Below, in pieces: positions 31,107 to 37,412 of a stretch of DNA of 37,412 nt. The notes beneath the pieces were generated by a model, which saw only the letters and a program-made list of their open reading frames with translations, had not been told where the DNA came from and did no database searches. Source of the DNA: Patescibacteria group bacterium. Its GTDB lineage: Bacteria > Patescibacteriota > Microgenomatia > Woykebacterales > RBG-16-39-9b. The stretch covers positions 1 through 37,412 of the forward strand of contig JACZRW010000005.1 of NCBI GenBank assembly GCA_022574495.1. The letters run 5' to 3'. The position numbers were made by a program, and so were the translations under genes. Position 1 is the stretch's first letter. Each line of letters starts with the position of its first letter.

Positions 31107-31433
31107 ATGCCTAGAAAAACAAAAAAACAGAAAATATTAGCAAAACTCCATCGCCTGGAAAAGGAAACAGGTCAAGGTGATATTGCTAAAGATAGTACTG
31201 AAAATCAAGTCGAAGTAGACAGCGAGAGACTAACTCTTACAAATTTAAAGCCAGAAACTTCATTTCAAACTGAAACAAAAAAATCTGAGTATGACTACTC
31301 TTATGTCTACAAGGACATCCGTAAAATACTTATTCTTACAGCCCTAGCCTTATTTGTGGAAGTTGCGCTGAGCTTGACAGCCTCAAATGGGTATGCTAAG
31401 CTCGTCCTACGTGCGCTGAACCTAGATATTTAG
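31107..31433 (+). CDS. Small membrane protein, hypothetical
   Basis: 108 residues. A basic N-terminus (MPRKTKKQKILAKLHRLEKE), a polar linker, then one membrane helix near the end (KILILTALALFVEVALSLTA, about 73-92) and a short tail (NGYAKLVLRALNLDI). No family recognised. The orientation suggests a cytoplasmic N-terminus. No clear Shine-Dalgarno; a -10-like TATTAT lies 12 bases before the ATG. Confidence 0.62.
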   Translation: MPRKTKKQKILAKLHRLEKETGQGDIAKDSTENQVEVDSERLTLTNLKPETSFQTETKKSEYDYSYVYKDIRKILILTALALFVEVALSLTASNGYAKLVLRALNLDI

Positions 31434-31467
31434 AACTCCACTTTATACTCGAGAGGGGGTGAAAACA

Positions 31468-31501
31468 GGATCAGCTGGTTCTCGCAAATTCAAACTGATC
31501 C
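31468..31501 (+). promoter_or_regulatory. Hairpin before the DUF5679 gene
   Basis: GGATCAG and CTGATCC pair perfectly around a 20-base loop, 11 bases before the ATG at 31513. TATACT at 31444-31449 could be the -10. It may be a leader hairpin or a weak terminator (the tail is TAATCATTTTT). Confidence 0.4.
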
Positions 31502-31512
31502 TAATCATTTTT

Positions 31513-31653
31513 ATGGCTTCTATGTATTGCGTAAAATGTCGCGGTAAGAAAGAAGTCTCCGATCCAGAAAATATCACAATGAAAAATGGTAAGAAAGCAC
31601 TTAAAGCAACATGCCCAGATTGTGGTACAAAGATGTTCAGGATTGGAGGATAA
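31513..31653 (+). CDS. DUF5679 zinc-ribbon protein
   Basis: 46 residues from ATG 31513; the frame is open farther upstream to a GTG at 31459, but the added residues (MKTGSAGSRKFKLILIIF) are not family-like. MYCVKCRGKKEVSDPENITMKNGKKALKATCPDCGTKMFRIG is the full DUF5679 domain with two Cys-x-x-Cys knuckles. It is a very common small protein in CPR and archaea, probably nucleic-acid related. A hairpin and then a terminator flank it. Confidence 0.85.
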   Translation: MASMYCVKCRGKKEVSDPENITMKNGKKALKATCPDCGTKMFRIGG

Positions 31654-31690
31654 TTTTAGCAGTTATTTATTTGAAATTTTTTACTATTAC

Positions 31691-31721
31691 AGAAAAACCC
31701 CGATAAGATTGGGGTTTTTCT
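31691..31721. terminator. Bidirectional terminator
   Basis: AGAAAAACCCC and GGGGTTTTTCT pair perfectly over 11 positions. A/T tracts at both ends serve the DUF5679 gene on the forward strand and comM on the reverse. Confidence 0.9.
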
Positions 31722-31733
31722 GTAGTTAAAACA

Positions 31734-33254
31734 TTAACTTTCCTCTGATACTCTGTACTGAATAGATTCAGCAATATGGATAGGGGTGATATTTTTTGAT
31801 TGTTCCAGATCCGCTACTGTTCTCGCCACTTTTATTATACGGTGGTACCCACGGGCAGAAAGTTTCATTTGGGAAATAGCCGATTTCAAAAGATCTAAGC
31901 ATTCCTTATCTAGCGGGCAAAATTCTTTAATTTGTTTCACCGACATCTCACCATTCGCTACAATTTTTTTACCTTTGAATCTTTTTGTTTGGATCTTCCT
32001 TGCCTTTTGTACCCTCTCTCTTATTTTGTTGGATGATTCCCCATCGTCAAGTCCAGTAAGTTTATCTGCATGAAGAGATGGGCAGGATATATGAAGATCT
32101 ATCCTATCTAATATAGGACCAGATAATTTCTTTTCGTAGCGAGAGATCTGGCCTGGGGAACAAACACATTCCTTCACAGAATCCCCTAGGTATCCGCAAG
32201 GACATGGATTGGCGGCTGCCAATAAAATAAATTTTGCGGGAAAAGAAAGGGTTCCAGACGCCCGAGAGACAGTGACTATTCCGTCTTCAAGAGGTTGCCT
32301 AAGTGCTTCAAGAACAGAGCGAGGAAACTCCGCAAATTCGTCTAGAAATAAAACTCCTCTGTGAGCAAGGGAGATTTCACCTGGCTTTGGTTTTGTTCCA
32401 CCACCAATAAGCCCTACTGAACTTGCTGAATGATGTGGAGATCGGAATGGTCGAGCATTTACTATTGAATCCGCTTCACTTAGATAACCCAAAACCGAAT
32501 ATATTTTCGTAACGTCTAAGGCTTCTTCAAAAGTGAGATTTGGCAGTATGCTAGGAAAAGCACGAGCAAGCAAAGTCTTTCCAGCACCAGGTGGACCTTT
32601 TAAGAGAACGTTGTGGCCACCGGCTGCGGCAATTTCCAATGCTCTCTTGGCTGTTTCTTGCCCCTTAATATCTTTCATGTCATATTCATATTCAACAGAT
32701 TTATTTAAATCCACCAAAACTTTTTTTGCTGGTTTTATAACTTTTAATCCAGACAGGTGTTGGTACAAATCAGTTATTTTTTCCAATGGGTATACTTTCA
32801 ACTTACTAACTATGGCTGCTTCTTTACTATTAACTGCCGGGATGTATAAAGCGGTAAACTTTCTTTGAGAGGCCATTATCGCACTTGGTAAAACTCCCGC
32901 CGTGTGACGAAGGGATCCATCAAGAGAAAGTTCTCCATAGAAGACTGATCCGTTTAGATCTGCTTCTAATTGCCCTGAGGCATTTAATATTCCCACCGCT
33001 ATCGGCAAATCATAAGCGGGTCCTTCCTTGGGCATGTCGGCTGGAGCAAGATTTACCGTAATTCTTTTCGCGGGAAAATCCGCTCCGGCATTTTTTAGAG
33101 CGGCTCTCACTCTTTCTTTAGATTCTTCCACTGCTTTATCGGGAAGACCAACAATAGTAAAAGAAGGAAGTCCTTGGGTAGCAATATCTACTTCTACGGT
33201 GATGGGGATAGAATCTAGACCAACGGTAGCACCAGAGATAATTTTGGCAAGCAT
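31734..33254 (-). CDS. comM: ComM/YifB-type AAA+ ATPase (Mg-chelatase-like)
   Basis: 506 residues, usual length. N-terminal Lon-like fold (SIPITVEVDIATQGLPSFTIVGLPDKAVEESKERVRAALKNAG). The AAA+ core has Walker A GPPGAGKT at 220-227, Walker B VLFLDEFAEF, sensor AAANPCPCG and Cys residues in PCPCGYLGDSVKECVCSPGQ, a zinc-site-like insertion in this family. ComM is a helicase that aids branch migration of incoming DNA in natural transformation. Its presence hints at DNA uptake, common in CPR. The ATG is 6 bases after TAAAAT, leaderless. Confidence 0.95.
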   Translation of the reverse strand: MLAKIISGATVGLDSIPITVEVDIATQGLPSFTIVGLPDKAVEESKERVRAALKNAGADFPAKRITVNLAPADMPKEGPAYDLPIAVGILNASGQLEADLNGSVFYGELSLDGSLRHTAGVLPSAIMASQRKFTALYIPAVNSKEAAIVSKLKVYPLEKITDLYQHLSGLKVIKPAKKVLVDLNKSVEYEYDMKDIKGQETAKRALEIAAAGGHNVLLKGPPGAGKTLLARAFPSILPNLTFEEALDVTKIYSVLGYLSEADSIVNARPFRSPHHSASSVGLIGGGTKPKPGEISLAHRGVLFLDEFAEFPRSVLEALRQPLEDGIVTVSRASGTLSFPAKFILLAAANPCPCGYLGDSVKECVCSPGQISRYEKKLSGPILDRIDLHISCPSLHADKLTGLDDGESSNKIRERVQKARKIQTKRFKGKKIVANGEMSVKQIKEFCPLDKECLDLLKSAISQMKLSARGYHRIIKVARTVADLEQSKNITPIHIAESIQYRVSEES

Positions 33255-33260
33255 AGGAAC

Positions 33261-33266
33261 ATTTTA
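33261..33266 (-). promoter_or_regulatory. -10 hexamer of comM, leaderless type
   Basis: TAAAAT on the reverse strand, 6 bases before the comM ATG. Confidence 0.55.
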
Positions 33267-33326
33267 TTCTTTAATTCTGCGGTGTCAAGAAATAGTTTCA
33301 AACTTATGTAATAATTGTTTGTAACT

Positions 33327-33584
33327 ATGAAGGTTGTCTTTAGCAAGCATGCTAAGGAAAGGAAATTTCCGGCTCTTGCAAAACACGGATTTAATTTGAC
33401 AGAATCTGATGTATTAAAGGTAGTTGAGAATCCGGAGCATGAAGATAAGGATTCCGATGTTCCTAATATTATTGCTTCTAAAAGTTTTGGTGAAAAGCTT
33501 GTTTTACGAGTTGTGTATAAGAAACAAAATGATATAATCAAGATAATAACTTTCTACCCTGCCGAAAAAGGAAGGTACTACTGA
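33327..33584 (+). CDS. DUF4258-type small protein (putative toxin)
   Basis: 85 residues from ATG 33327; the frame starts a little earlier with TTG, which is less likely. VVFSKHAKERKFPALAKHGFNLTESDVLKVVENPEHEDK...FGEKLVLRVVYKKQNDIIKIITFYPAEKGRYY is the small RelE-like barrel of DUF4258: HAKER at the start and the final TFYPAEKGRYY strand. Its stop overlaps the ATG of the DUF2283 gene by one base (TGATG). Such DUF4258/DUF2283 pairs are often taken as toxin-antitoxin systems. Activity is inference. Confidence 0.78.
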   Translation: MKVVFSKHAKERKFPALAKHGFNLTESDVLKVVENPEHEDKDSDVPNIIASKSFGEKLVLRVVYKKQNDIIKIITFYPAEKGRYY

Positions 33585-33799
33585 TGAACATCAAGTACAG
33601 CAAAGAGGACGACATTTTAATGATCGAGCTAAACAATAAGCCAATTGACTATGCCGAGCAATCTGGCAATTTTATCATGCATTTTTCTCCACAAAGAGAA
33701 GCTGTTTTAATTGAGGTTCTGGAAGCGTCTAAATTCCTAAAACAAGCCTCTAAATCACTTCCAAAAGAGATAAAAGAAGAAGTTTTGCAATCAGTTTAA
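33584..33799 (+). CDS. DUF2283 small protein (putative antitoxin)
   Basis: 71 residues. MNIKYSKEDDILMIELNNKPIDYAEQSGNFIMHFSPQREAVLIEVLEASKFL is the DUF2283 fold (YSKEDDILMIEL and VLIEVLEAS are its marks). The C-terminus KQASKSLPKEIKEEVLQSV is a helix that may bind the partner. Translationally coupled to the preceding DUF4258 gene. Here the toxin-like gene comes first, the reverse of the usual antitoxin-first order. Confidence 0.82.
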   Translation: MNIKYSKEDDILMIELNNKPIDYAEQSGNFIMHFSPQREAVLIEVLEASKFLKQASKSLPKEIKEEVLQSV

Positions 33800-33811
33800 T
33801 TAATCCTGGGT

Positions 33812-33853
33812 CTGTCGACGGAACTTGTGCTGAACAGGTTTACCCTGAATAGC
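33812..33853. repeat. Possible degenerate palindromic element
   Basis: GTCGACGGAACTTGTGCTGAACAGG followed by TACCCTGAATAG resembles a decayed member of the TTCGAC/CTGAG family seen at 30950. Weak match. Confidence 0.3.
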
Positions 33854-33893
33854 CCGCAGTGAACTCGCTGTGAACTGAAGGAAAGTGAAGAAA

Positions 33894-33917
33894 AGAAAAA
33901 CCCCGATTAAATCGGGG
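33894..33917 (-). terminator. Terminator shared with the window start
   Basis: CCCCGAT and ATCGGGG form the stem; on the reverse strand GGTTTTTCTTTTC follows. The stretch AGGAGGAAATGCCCCGATTT before and in the stem matches 23-40 of the window. It can terminate the GC-rich cassette on the reverse strand and, with AAGAAAAA, the forward DUF2283 gene less well. Confidence 0.85.
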
Positions 33918-34027
33918 CATTTCCTCCTAAGAAAACCAAGATTGATTTGCTTAGGAACTGGAGCAGAGCCGAAAGCGTGATAATCTCAACGCAATCAGGT
34001 TACTCCAAGATCTCTGGTCCCTTTGGG

Positions 34028-34429
34028 CTATTCGAGAGCCTTAAGTTCCCTCTCGACATCACCAACCGTGTCAAAATCGTTAATCTCTCCAAACTCGGCT
34101 GGTACGAGAGTGATCCCCACGTAACCGGTGTGGCCTAACCCACCGTTTTCCAATACTCCTTTCTTGATCTCCAGCACGGCCCTCGGTAGTTTTTCTTCCC
34201 TTTCAGGGAAATGCATCGCTTCAATACTGATGCCGTAGTCAGCCTTACCGTGGATATCGATTGCGAGCCCATGGCGGACAACGACTTCGATGTCATTCAT
34301 TGAGAGTAATCCGCCATGCCCTACTCCGCCAACGCTTAATGCATCGGCAACGATTTCAGACAACGATCTTACGAGCCTCAAAAGCTCAGGGTCTCGCAAC
34401 CCCCAGTTGTCGACCCTAACCAATGGCAT
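34028..34429 (-). CDS. Tautomerase-like protein, GC-rich cassette
   Basis: 133 residues from ATG 34429. This start is chosen because AGAAGGGAG stands at the right distance and it yields Pro as residue 2. Tautomerase (4-oxalocrotonate/MIF/CHMI superfamily) proteins use that N-terminal Pro as catalytic base after Met removal. MPLVRVDNWGLRDPELLRLVRSLSEIVADALS fits: a strand and then a long helix. A second strand-helix pair is VEVVVRHGLAIDIHGKADYGISIEAMHFPEREE. The upstream frame adds 32 basic residues that look non-coding. Codon use is GC-richer than neighbours. It follows the HD-like gene by 37 bases. Confidence 0.6.
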   Translation of the reverse strand: MPLVRVDNWGLRDPELLRLVRSLSEIVADALSVGGVGHGGLLSMNDIEVVVRHGLAIDIHGKADYGISIEAMHFPEREEKLPRAVLEIKKGVLENGGLGHTGYVGITLVPAEFGEINDFDTVGDVERELKALE

Positions 34430-34466
34430 GGTTGTTCTCCCTTCTGCTTTATGCTTTGTCCTGCTT

Positions 34467-35081
34467 CTAGTGCCGACCGATTGTCCAGGTAAGATTCTCC
34501 CGAGCCTGTGCTTCATAGATTTCACGAAAGTGGCTCGTAGAGAAAATACTCGGGCGATTCAGGAACCCCTGCAAAATTCCTTTGCGGGCCTCCCAGAAAA
34601 CTTCCTCTGGTACTGAAGCGTACTCTTGTCGCACCTGCCTTTCATACTCAACAAAGACATCTCGAGACTGTCCCAGGATGGCTAGGTCAATGTCAGCCAT
34701 TACCTGCTGATCTGGCGAATTTGCTTTTTCTCCAGGCTTTGTAGTCATGATGTGTGCAACTACATGGAGTTGAACGACTACTGGAACTTGTGCCTTTTTC
34801 AGAACTTCCCTTGCGAGGTGGGCACTCTGTTCCTCATTATCAGCAGCGCCGATAATGTAAACGCTATCGTGGAAGAAATAAGAAAATTCAACCCTGTCTG
34901 GGTGCATTGCCAAACCAGAGATTAGGTCGAACTGACTAAGACCAAACTCCAAGTGCGCCACAGTGTGGTAACTCCTGTGAGGCTCCTGATAGCGGCCGAT
35001 TAGTTCGGCGAGTACCTTATCAGGATTACCACTGGCGTCTAGACGTCCCCAAAGGGCGCTGAACCTTTTTCTCAGATCCAT
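34467..35081 (-). CDS. HD-domain phosphohydrolase-like protein, GC-rich cassette
   Basis: 204 residues. It matches the predicted metal-dependent HD hydrolases of the COG4339 type: IGRYQEPHRSYHTVAHLEFGL (YHTxxHL), then VEFSYFFHDSVYI (HD), then HVVAHIM and DQQVMADIDLAILG (final Asp). These are the four metal ligands of the superfamily. Such enzymes act on phosphoester substrates, perhaps nucleotides; the true substrate is unknown. Shine-Dalgarno CAGGAGGTAGG precedes the ATG. GC-richer than the rest of the window, with a consensus promoter, so recent transfer is likely. Confidence 0.85.
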   Translation of the reverse strand: MDLRKRFSALWGRLDASGNPDKVLAELIGRYQEPHRSYHTVAHLEFGLSQFDLISGLAMHPDRVEFSYFFHDSVYIIGAADNEEQSAHLAREVLKKAQVPVVVQLHVVAHIMTTKPGEKANSPDQQVMADIDLAILGQSRDVFVEYERQVRQEYASVPEEVFWEARKGILQGFLNRPSIFSTSHFREIYEAQARENLTWTIGRH

Positions 35082-35136
35082 CTCCTACCTCCTGTGTGAA
35101 CTTTTTGAACAGCTAATAAACCATAAAAGTGGGGAG

Positions 35137-35165
35137 ATTATATCAAAAATTGCTTGAAATGTCAA
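35137..35165 (-). promoter_or_regulatory. Consensus promoter of the GC-rich cassette
   Basis: TTGACA (35165-35160), 17 bases, TATAAT (35142-35137): a perfect housekeeping-sigma promoter. About 55 bases of leader with a Shine-Dalgarno follow. This differs from the leaderless promoters around it. Confidence 0.85.
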
Positions 35166-35274
35166 CACTATAGGTTTAAGAATAGGCGATTCACAAGTTT
35201 AATGTGAGTTCAAACGGGATTGTGTCCCATTGTATATAAAGAAAAGAAAAATCCTGATCGTTGTTAAATCCTTT

Positions 35275-35985
35275 TTAGAAGGTAATATTTAGCTCCACAC
35301 TAGGTTTTTCGGAAATTCGCCCATCTTTGAGGAAGATAATACGTTCAGTGCCTTTAGCGATGCGAGTATCATGAGTTACTATCATTACTGTCTTTCCCTC
35401 TTTTTTACTTAAATCTCGCAGCAGGTGAAAAATCTCACTTCCTGTTTGGGAATCTAAATTACCAGTGGGTTCATCTGCCAAAATAATTGGTGGGTTCATT
35501 ATCAAACTGCGCGCTATGGCTACACGCTGTTGCTGACCACTAGAAAGAAAATTAACCTTTTTAGTTTCTAGCCCCTCTAATCCAACCAATTTAAGTAGGT
35601 GCTCGGCTCTCTCCCTAAATTTCTTTTTACCGACCGGCAGTGTTGGCAAGAGAATATTTTCTAAAGCGGTCATAGTAGGTACTAAGTAAAAACTTTGGAA
35701 AATGAAACCTAGTTTATCACGACGAACTTTATACAATTTTCTCTCCGGGATAGCAGTTAAATCGATCCCGTCTAAAATTACTTTACCGTCAGTCGGTTTG
35801 TCTAGCGCCCCAATCAGATTCAGCAAGGTAGTTTTCCCAGAACCAGAAGGCCCCATTACCGAAGTAAATTCACCTTTCTTTACTGATATATCGACCGAAT
35901 CCACCCCCACATCAAAAACTTCACCTCGTTTGTAAAATTTTCTTAAGTTTTGAGTTGAAATAGCTAGCTCTTCCATATGTATCAC
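35275..35985 (-). CDS. ABC transporter ATP-binding protein, MacB/LolD type
   Basis: 236 residues. Walker A GPSGSGKT (45-52), Q-loop [23 protein letters not shown], signature [12 protein letters not shown] (with LSSGQ in place of LSGGQ), Walker [16 protein letters not shown]-loop IVTHDTRI. The MacB/LolD class moves lipids, peptides or lipoproteins and works by mechanotransmission. GTG start overlaps the permease stop by 4 bases; an ATG three codons later is also possible. It pairs with the permease upstream. Confidence 0.92.
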   Translation of the reverse strand: MIHMEELAISTQNLRKFYKRGEVFDVGVDSVDISVKKGEFTSVMGPSGSGKTTLLNLIGALDKPTDGKVILDGIDLTAIPERKLYKVRRDKLGFIFQSFYLVPTMTALENILLPTLPVGKKKFRERAEHLLKLVGLEGLETKKVNFLSSGQQQRVAIARSLIMNPPIILADEPTGNLDSQTGSEIFHLLRDLSKKEGKTVMIVTHDTRIAKGTERIIFLKDGRISEKPSVELNITF

Positions 35986-37169
35986 AACGCCTTCAAAGTT
36001 TCCATTGGAGCTACTCTAGCCGCTTTAATTGCTGGATAAAGACCACCCAGTAATCCCATCAAAATACCAAAACCCAAAACTCCAAAAACAACCATCGGAC
36101 TATAAACAGCTATTCCTTCACCAATAAATCGTTCCAGAGCTTGGGTGGCACCAAACCCCAATAAGAGTCCGGTTGAAGCCCCCATAATACCAAGGGTAAC
36201 TGATTCCAAAATTACCGAGAATAATATATTGCTATTGGACCAGCCTGCTGCTTTAAGGATGCCAAATTCTTGTCGGCGTTCCAAAACGCCCATTAGCATA
36301 ATGATGAATATCGAGATCCCACCGGCTACAGAGGCGATAAGACCAATTGCTAAAAGAACGATTTGGAAGATACCCAAGGTATCATTTATCTGACCCAAGA
36401 CATCTTTTGATAGACTGGTTTGGACTTCTAAACCGTCTCTCTTAAAGACTTCTTTGATTTGATCTGCAACTGCTTCCACTGTCTCGGTACTTTTGGCTCT
36501 CACCCTAATGGAGTGGATTTTATCCGCCCCTACATTAGCCAGATGGCGAACAGTGGAATCGAGGGCATAAATATTATTATCGAAGACGGCGTTTTCGGTC
36601 TCAAATATACCTACTACTTCTAGCTCAACAAATTCTGGAGGGTTGATTTTGCCCGATACTGGAACTTTAAGTATTTGTCCAATGTTTAGATGAACGCTTC
36701 GGGGCCCTCTTCTATTAGTCTCAATACCAACTATAACCTCGTTCTCACCGGTGAGATTTCTTCCCTGCGTAATATGCTTTGTAGGCCCATCAATTATTTT
36801 ATCTTTTTCAGAATCAATTCCAATAAGTAACGCTCCGAACGATGAATTTTCTCCCAGAGAACTCGGTGGGATAGTCGTAAGAACTTGCGGGTAAGCCCAA
36901 GTTACATCATTTAGTGCTTCAATTTCGGGTACATACTTAGTAGAAAAGGGGGTACCGCCACTACCCCCACCAAATAATCCTGGCGCGTCCACCGGAGAGA
37001 TAGTAACATCGGCTGCAAGTTCCGTAAATGTTTCATTCAACCTTCTATTAATCCCCTCTGAAAGAGTCAAAAGAGTGCTCATTAAAGCCACACCAAGGCC
37101 TACGCCCACGATAGCCAAGATCATAATACTTTTTCTTCTAAATATATTGCCAATAGAAAACTTCAGCAT
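35982..37169 (-). CDS. ABC transporter permease, MacB/FtsX type
   Basis: 395 residues. One N-terminal helix (about 14-36), a long outer MacB-PCD domain (about 40-260, with GVGLGVALMSTLLTLSEGINRRL just before it and VGIDSEKDKIIDGPTKHITQGRNLTGENEVIVG inside), then three C-terminal helices ending the FtsX domain (LLAIGLIASVAGGISIFIIMLMGVLERRQEFGILKAAGWSNSNILFSVILES). This is the four-helix MacB layout. Substrate unknown. Promoter TATACT 8 bases before the ATG. Confidence 0.92.
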   Translation of the reverse strand: MLKFSIGNIFRRKSIMILAIVGVGLGVALMSTLLTLSEGINRRLNETFTELAADVTISPVDAPGLFGGGSGGTPFSTKYVPEIEALNDVTWAYPQVLTTIPPSSLGENSSFGALLIGIDSEKDKIIDGPTKHITQGRNLTGENEVIVGIETNRRGPRSVHLNIGQILKVPVSGKINPPEFVELEVVGIFETENAVFDNNIYALDSTVRHLANVGADKIHSIRVRAKSTETVEAVADQIKEVFKRDGLEVQTSLSKDVLGQINDTLGIFQIVLLAIGLIASVAGGISIFIIMLMGVLERRQEFGILKAAGWSNSNILFSVILESVTLGIMGASTGLLLGFGATQALERFIGEGIAVYSPMVVFGVLGFGILMGLLGGLYPAIKAARVAPMETLKAL

Positions 37170-37177
37170 AAATACTT

Positions 37178-37183
37178 AGTATA
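37178..37183 (-). promoter_or_regulatory. -10 hexamer, leaderless type
   Basis: TATACT on the reverse strand, 8 bases before the permease ATG. Confidence 0.55.
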
Positions 37184-37268
37184 TTATAAACTTTTTTGGC
37201 TGGTTAACAATTTTTGGAAAACCATTCCACGATTTCGAACTCAAATACATTCATCTTCACCAAAAGAA

Positions 37269-37302
37269 AAACGACCCGTTGCGAATACTCGCATTGGGTC
37301 GC
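37269..37302 (-). terminator. Terminator of a gene beyond the right edge
   Basis: CGACCC-GTT-GCGA-ATAC-TCGC-ATT-GGGTCG is a two-part stem. On the reverse strand it is followed by TTTTTCTTTTGGTGAA, nearly the same tail as the terminator at 32-65. GC-richer sequence lies to its right. Confidence 0.8.
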
Positions 37303-37339
37303 CATCTCCCTCTCCCCCCCCCTATTCAAGCTGCATCTT

Positions 37340-37412
37340 CTACCTACCAAACGGCGTGATGAATAATACCTGGACGCCAGACTTTTCCATTGCTCCAGGG
37401 AAGGGCAACATC
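37340..37412 (-). CDS. Possible 3' end of a GC-rich reverse-strand gene
   Basis: A reverse frame is open from the window edge to a TAG at 37342-37340 and reads PFPGAMEKSGVQVLFITPFGR at its end. The terminator above lies about 40 bases further on. A second frame is also open, so this choice is uncertain. It is cut by the window edge; no family can be named. Confidence 0.3.
   Translation of the reverse strand, partial: MLPFPGAMEKSGVQVLFITPFGR

Noticed and set aside
37204-37305. A 33-residue reverse ORF with a GGGAG before its ATG
   Set aside because: It runs through the terminator stem and follows a run of nine G on that strand, which mimics a Shine-Dalgarno.

Overview
This is about 37 kb of AT-rich (roughly 37-40% G+C by eye) bacterial chromosome. 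The gene content suggests a small-genome Candidate Phyla Radiation (Patescibacteria) organism, perhaps Microgenomates-like. Signs are many short hypotheticals with CPR-style families (a DUF5663-like protein, DUF5679, DUF4446, DUF3048, a polymer-forming/bactofilin-like membrane protein), a broken purine gene and many small zinc-ribbon proteins. The phylum is an inference; no rRNA or complete tRNA was found to fix it. UGA is used as a stop, so this is not a UGA=Gly lineage.

Layout. (1) 1-4080: a terminator, then a segment bounded by two 72-bp direct repeats that end in a tRNA-3'-end-like sequence. It carries purQ, a purL with an in-frame TAG and no C-terminal domain, and a membrane protein with carboxypeptidase-regulatory-like domains. 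(2) 4083-4458: a GC-richer stretch of overlapping mini-ORFs and strong stems, identity unknown. (3) 4558-6792: a uridine-kinase-like P-loop kinase, a membrane-anchored protein and a Phd/VapC-type toxin-antitoxin pair. (4) 6842-10054: a mercury/thiol operon (ArsR-type regulator with operator, two microproteins, MerA-like reductase, CcdA-like membrane protein, thioredoxin-like protein). (5) 10271-14491: a secreted subtilisin-like protease with two secreted companions, then yidD and a 22-residue-repeat protein. (6) 14675-24822: assorted housekeeping, redox, DNA-repair and hypothetical genes. (7) 25123-30815: a seven-gene reverse-strand operon in which secD and secF are separated by two unfamiliar genes. 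(8) 31107-33799: small proteins, comM and a DUF4258/DUF2283 pair. (9) 34028-35165: a GC-rich two-gene cassette with a consensus promoter. (10) 35275-37169: a MacB/FtsX-type ABC transporter.

At least 18 genes that begin transcription units have a -10-like hexamer only 6-9 bases upstream of the start codon and no Shine-Dalgarno. Most genes inside operons have a clear Shine-Dalgarno. The organism therefore probably uses leaderless mRNAs widely, and the rule helps choose start codons (for example in the peroxiredoxin and metzincin genes).

No rRNA, complete tRNA, CRISPR array, transposase or integrase was seen. The best candidates for something new are the leaderless rule, the mer-type operon with two unannotated microproteins, the palindromic repeat that supplies the N-terminus of the reductase, the two genes between secD and secF, and the GC-rich cassettes.
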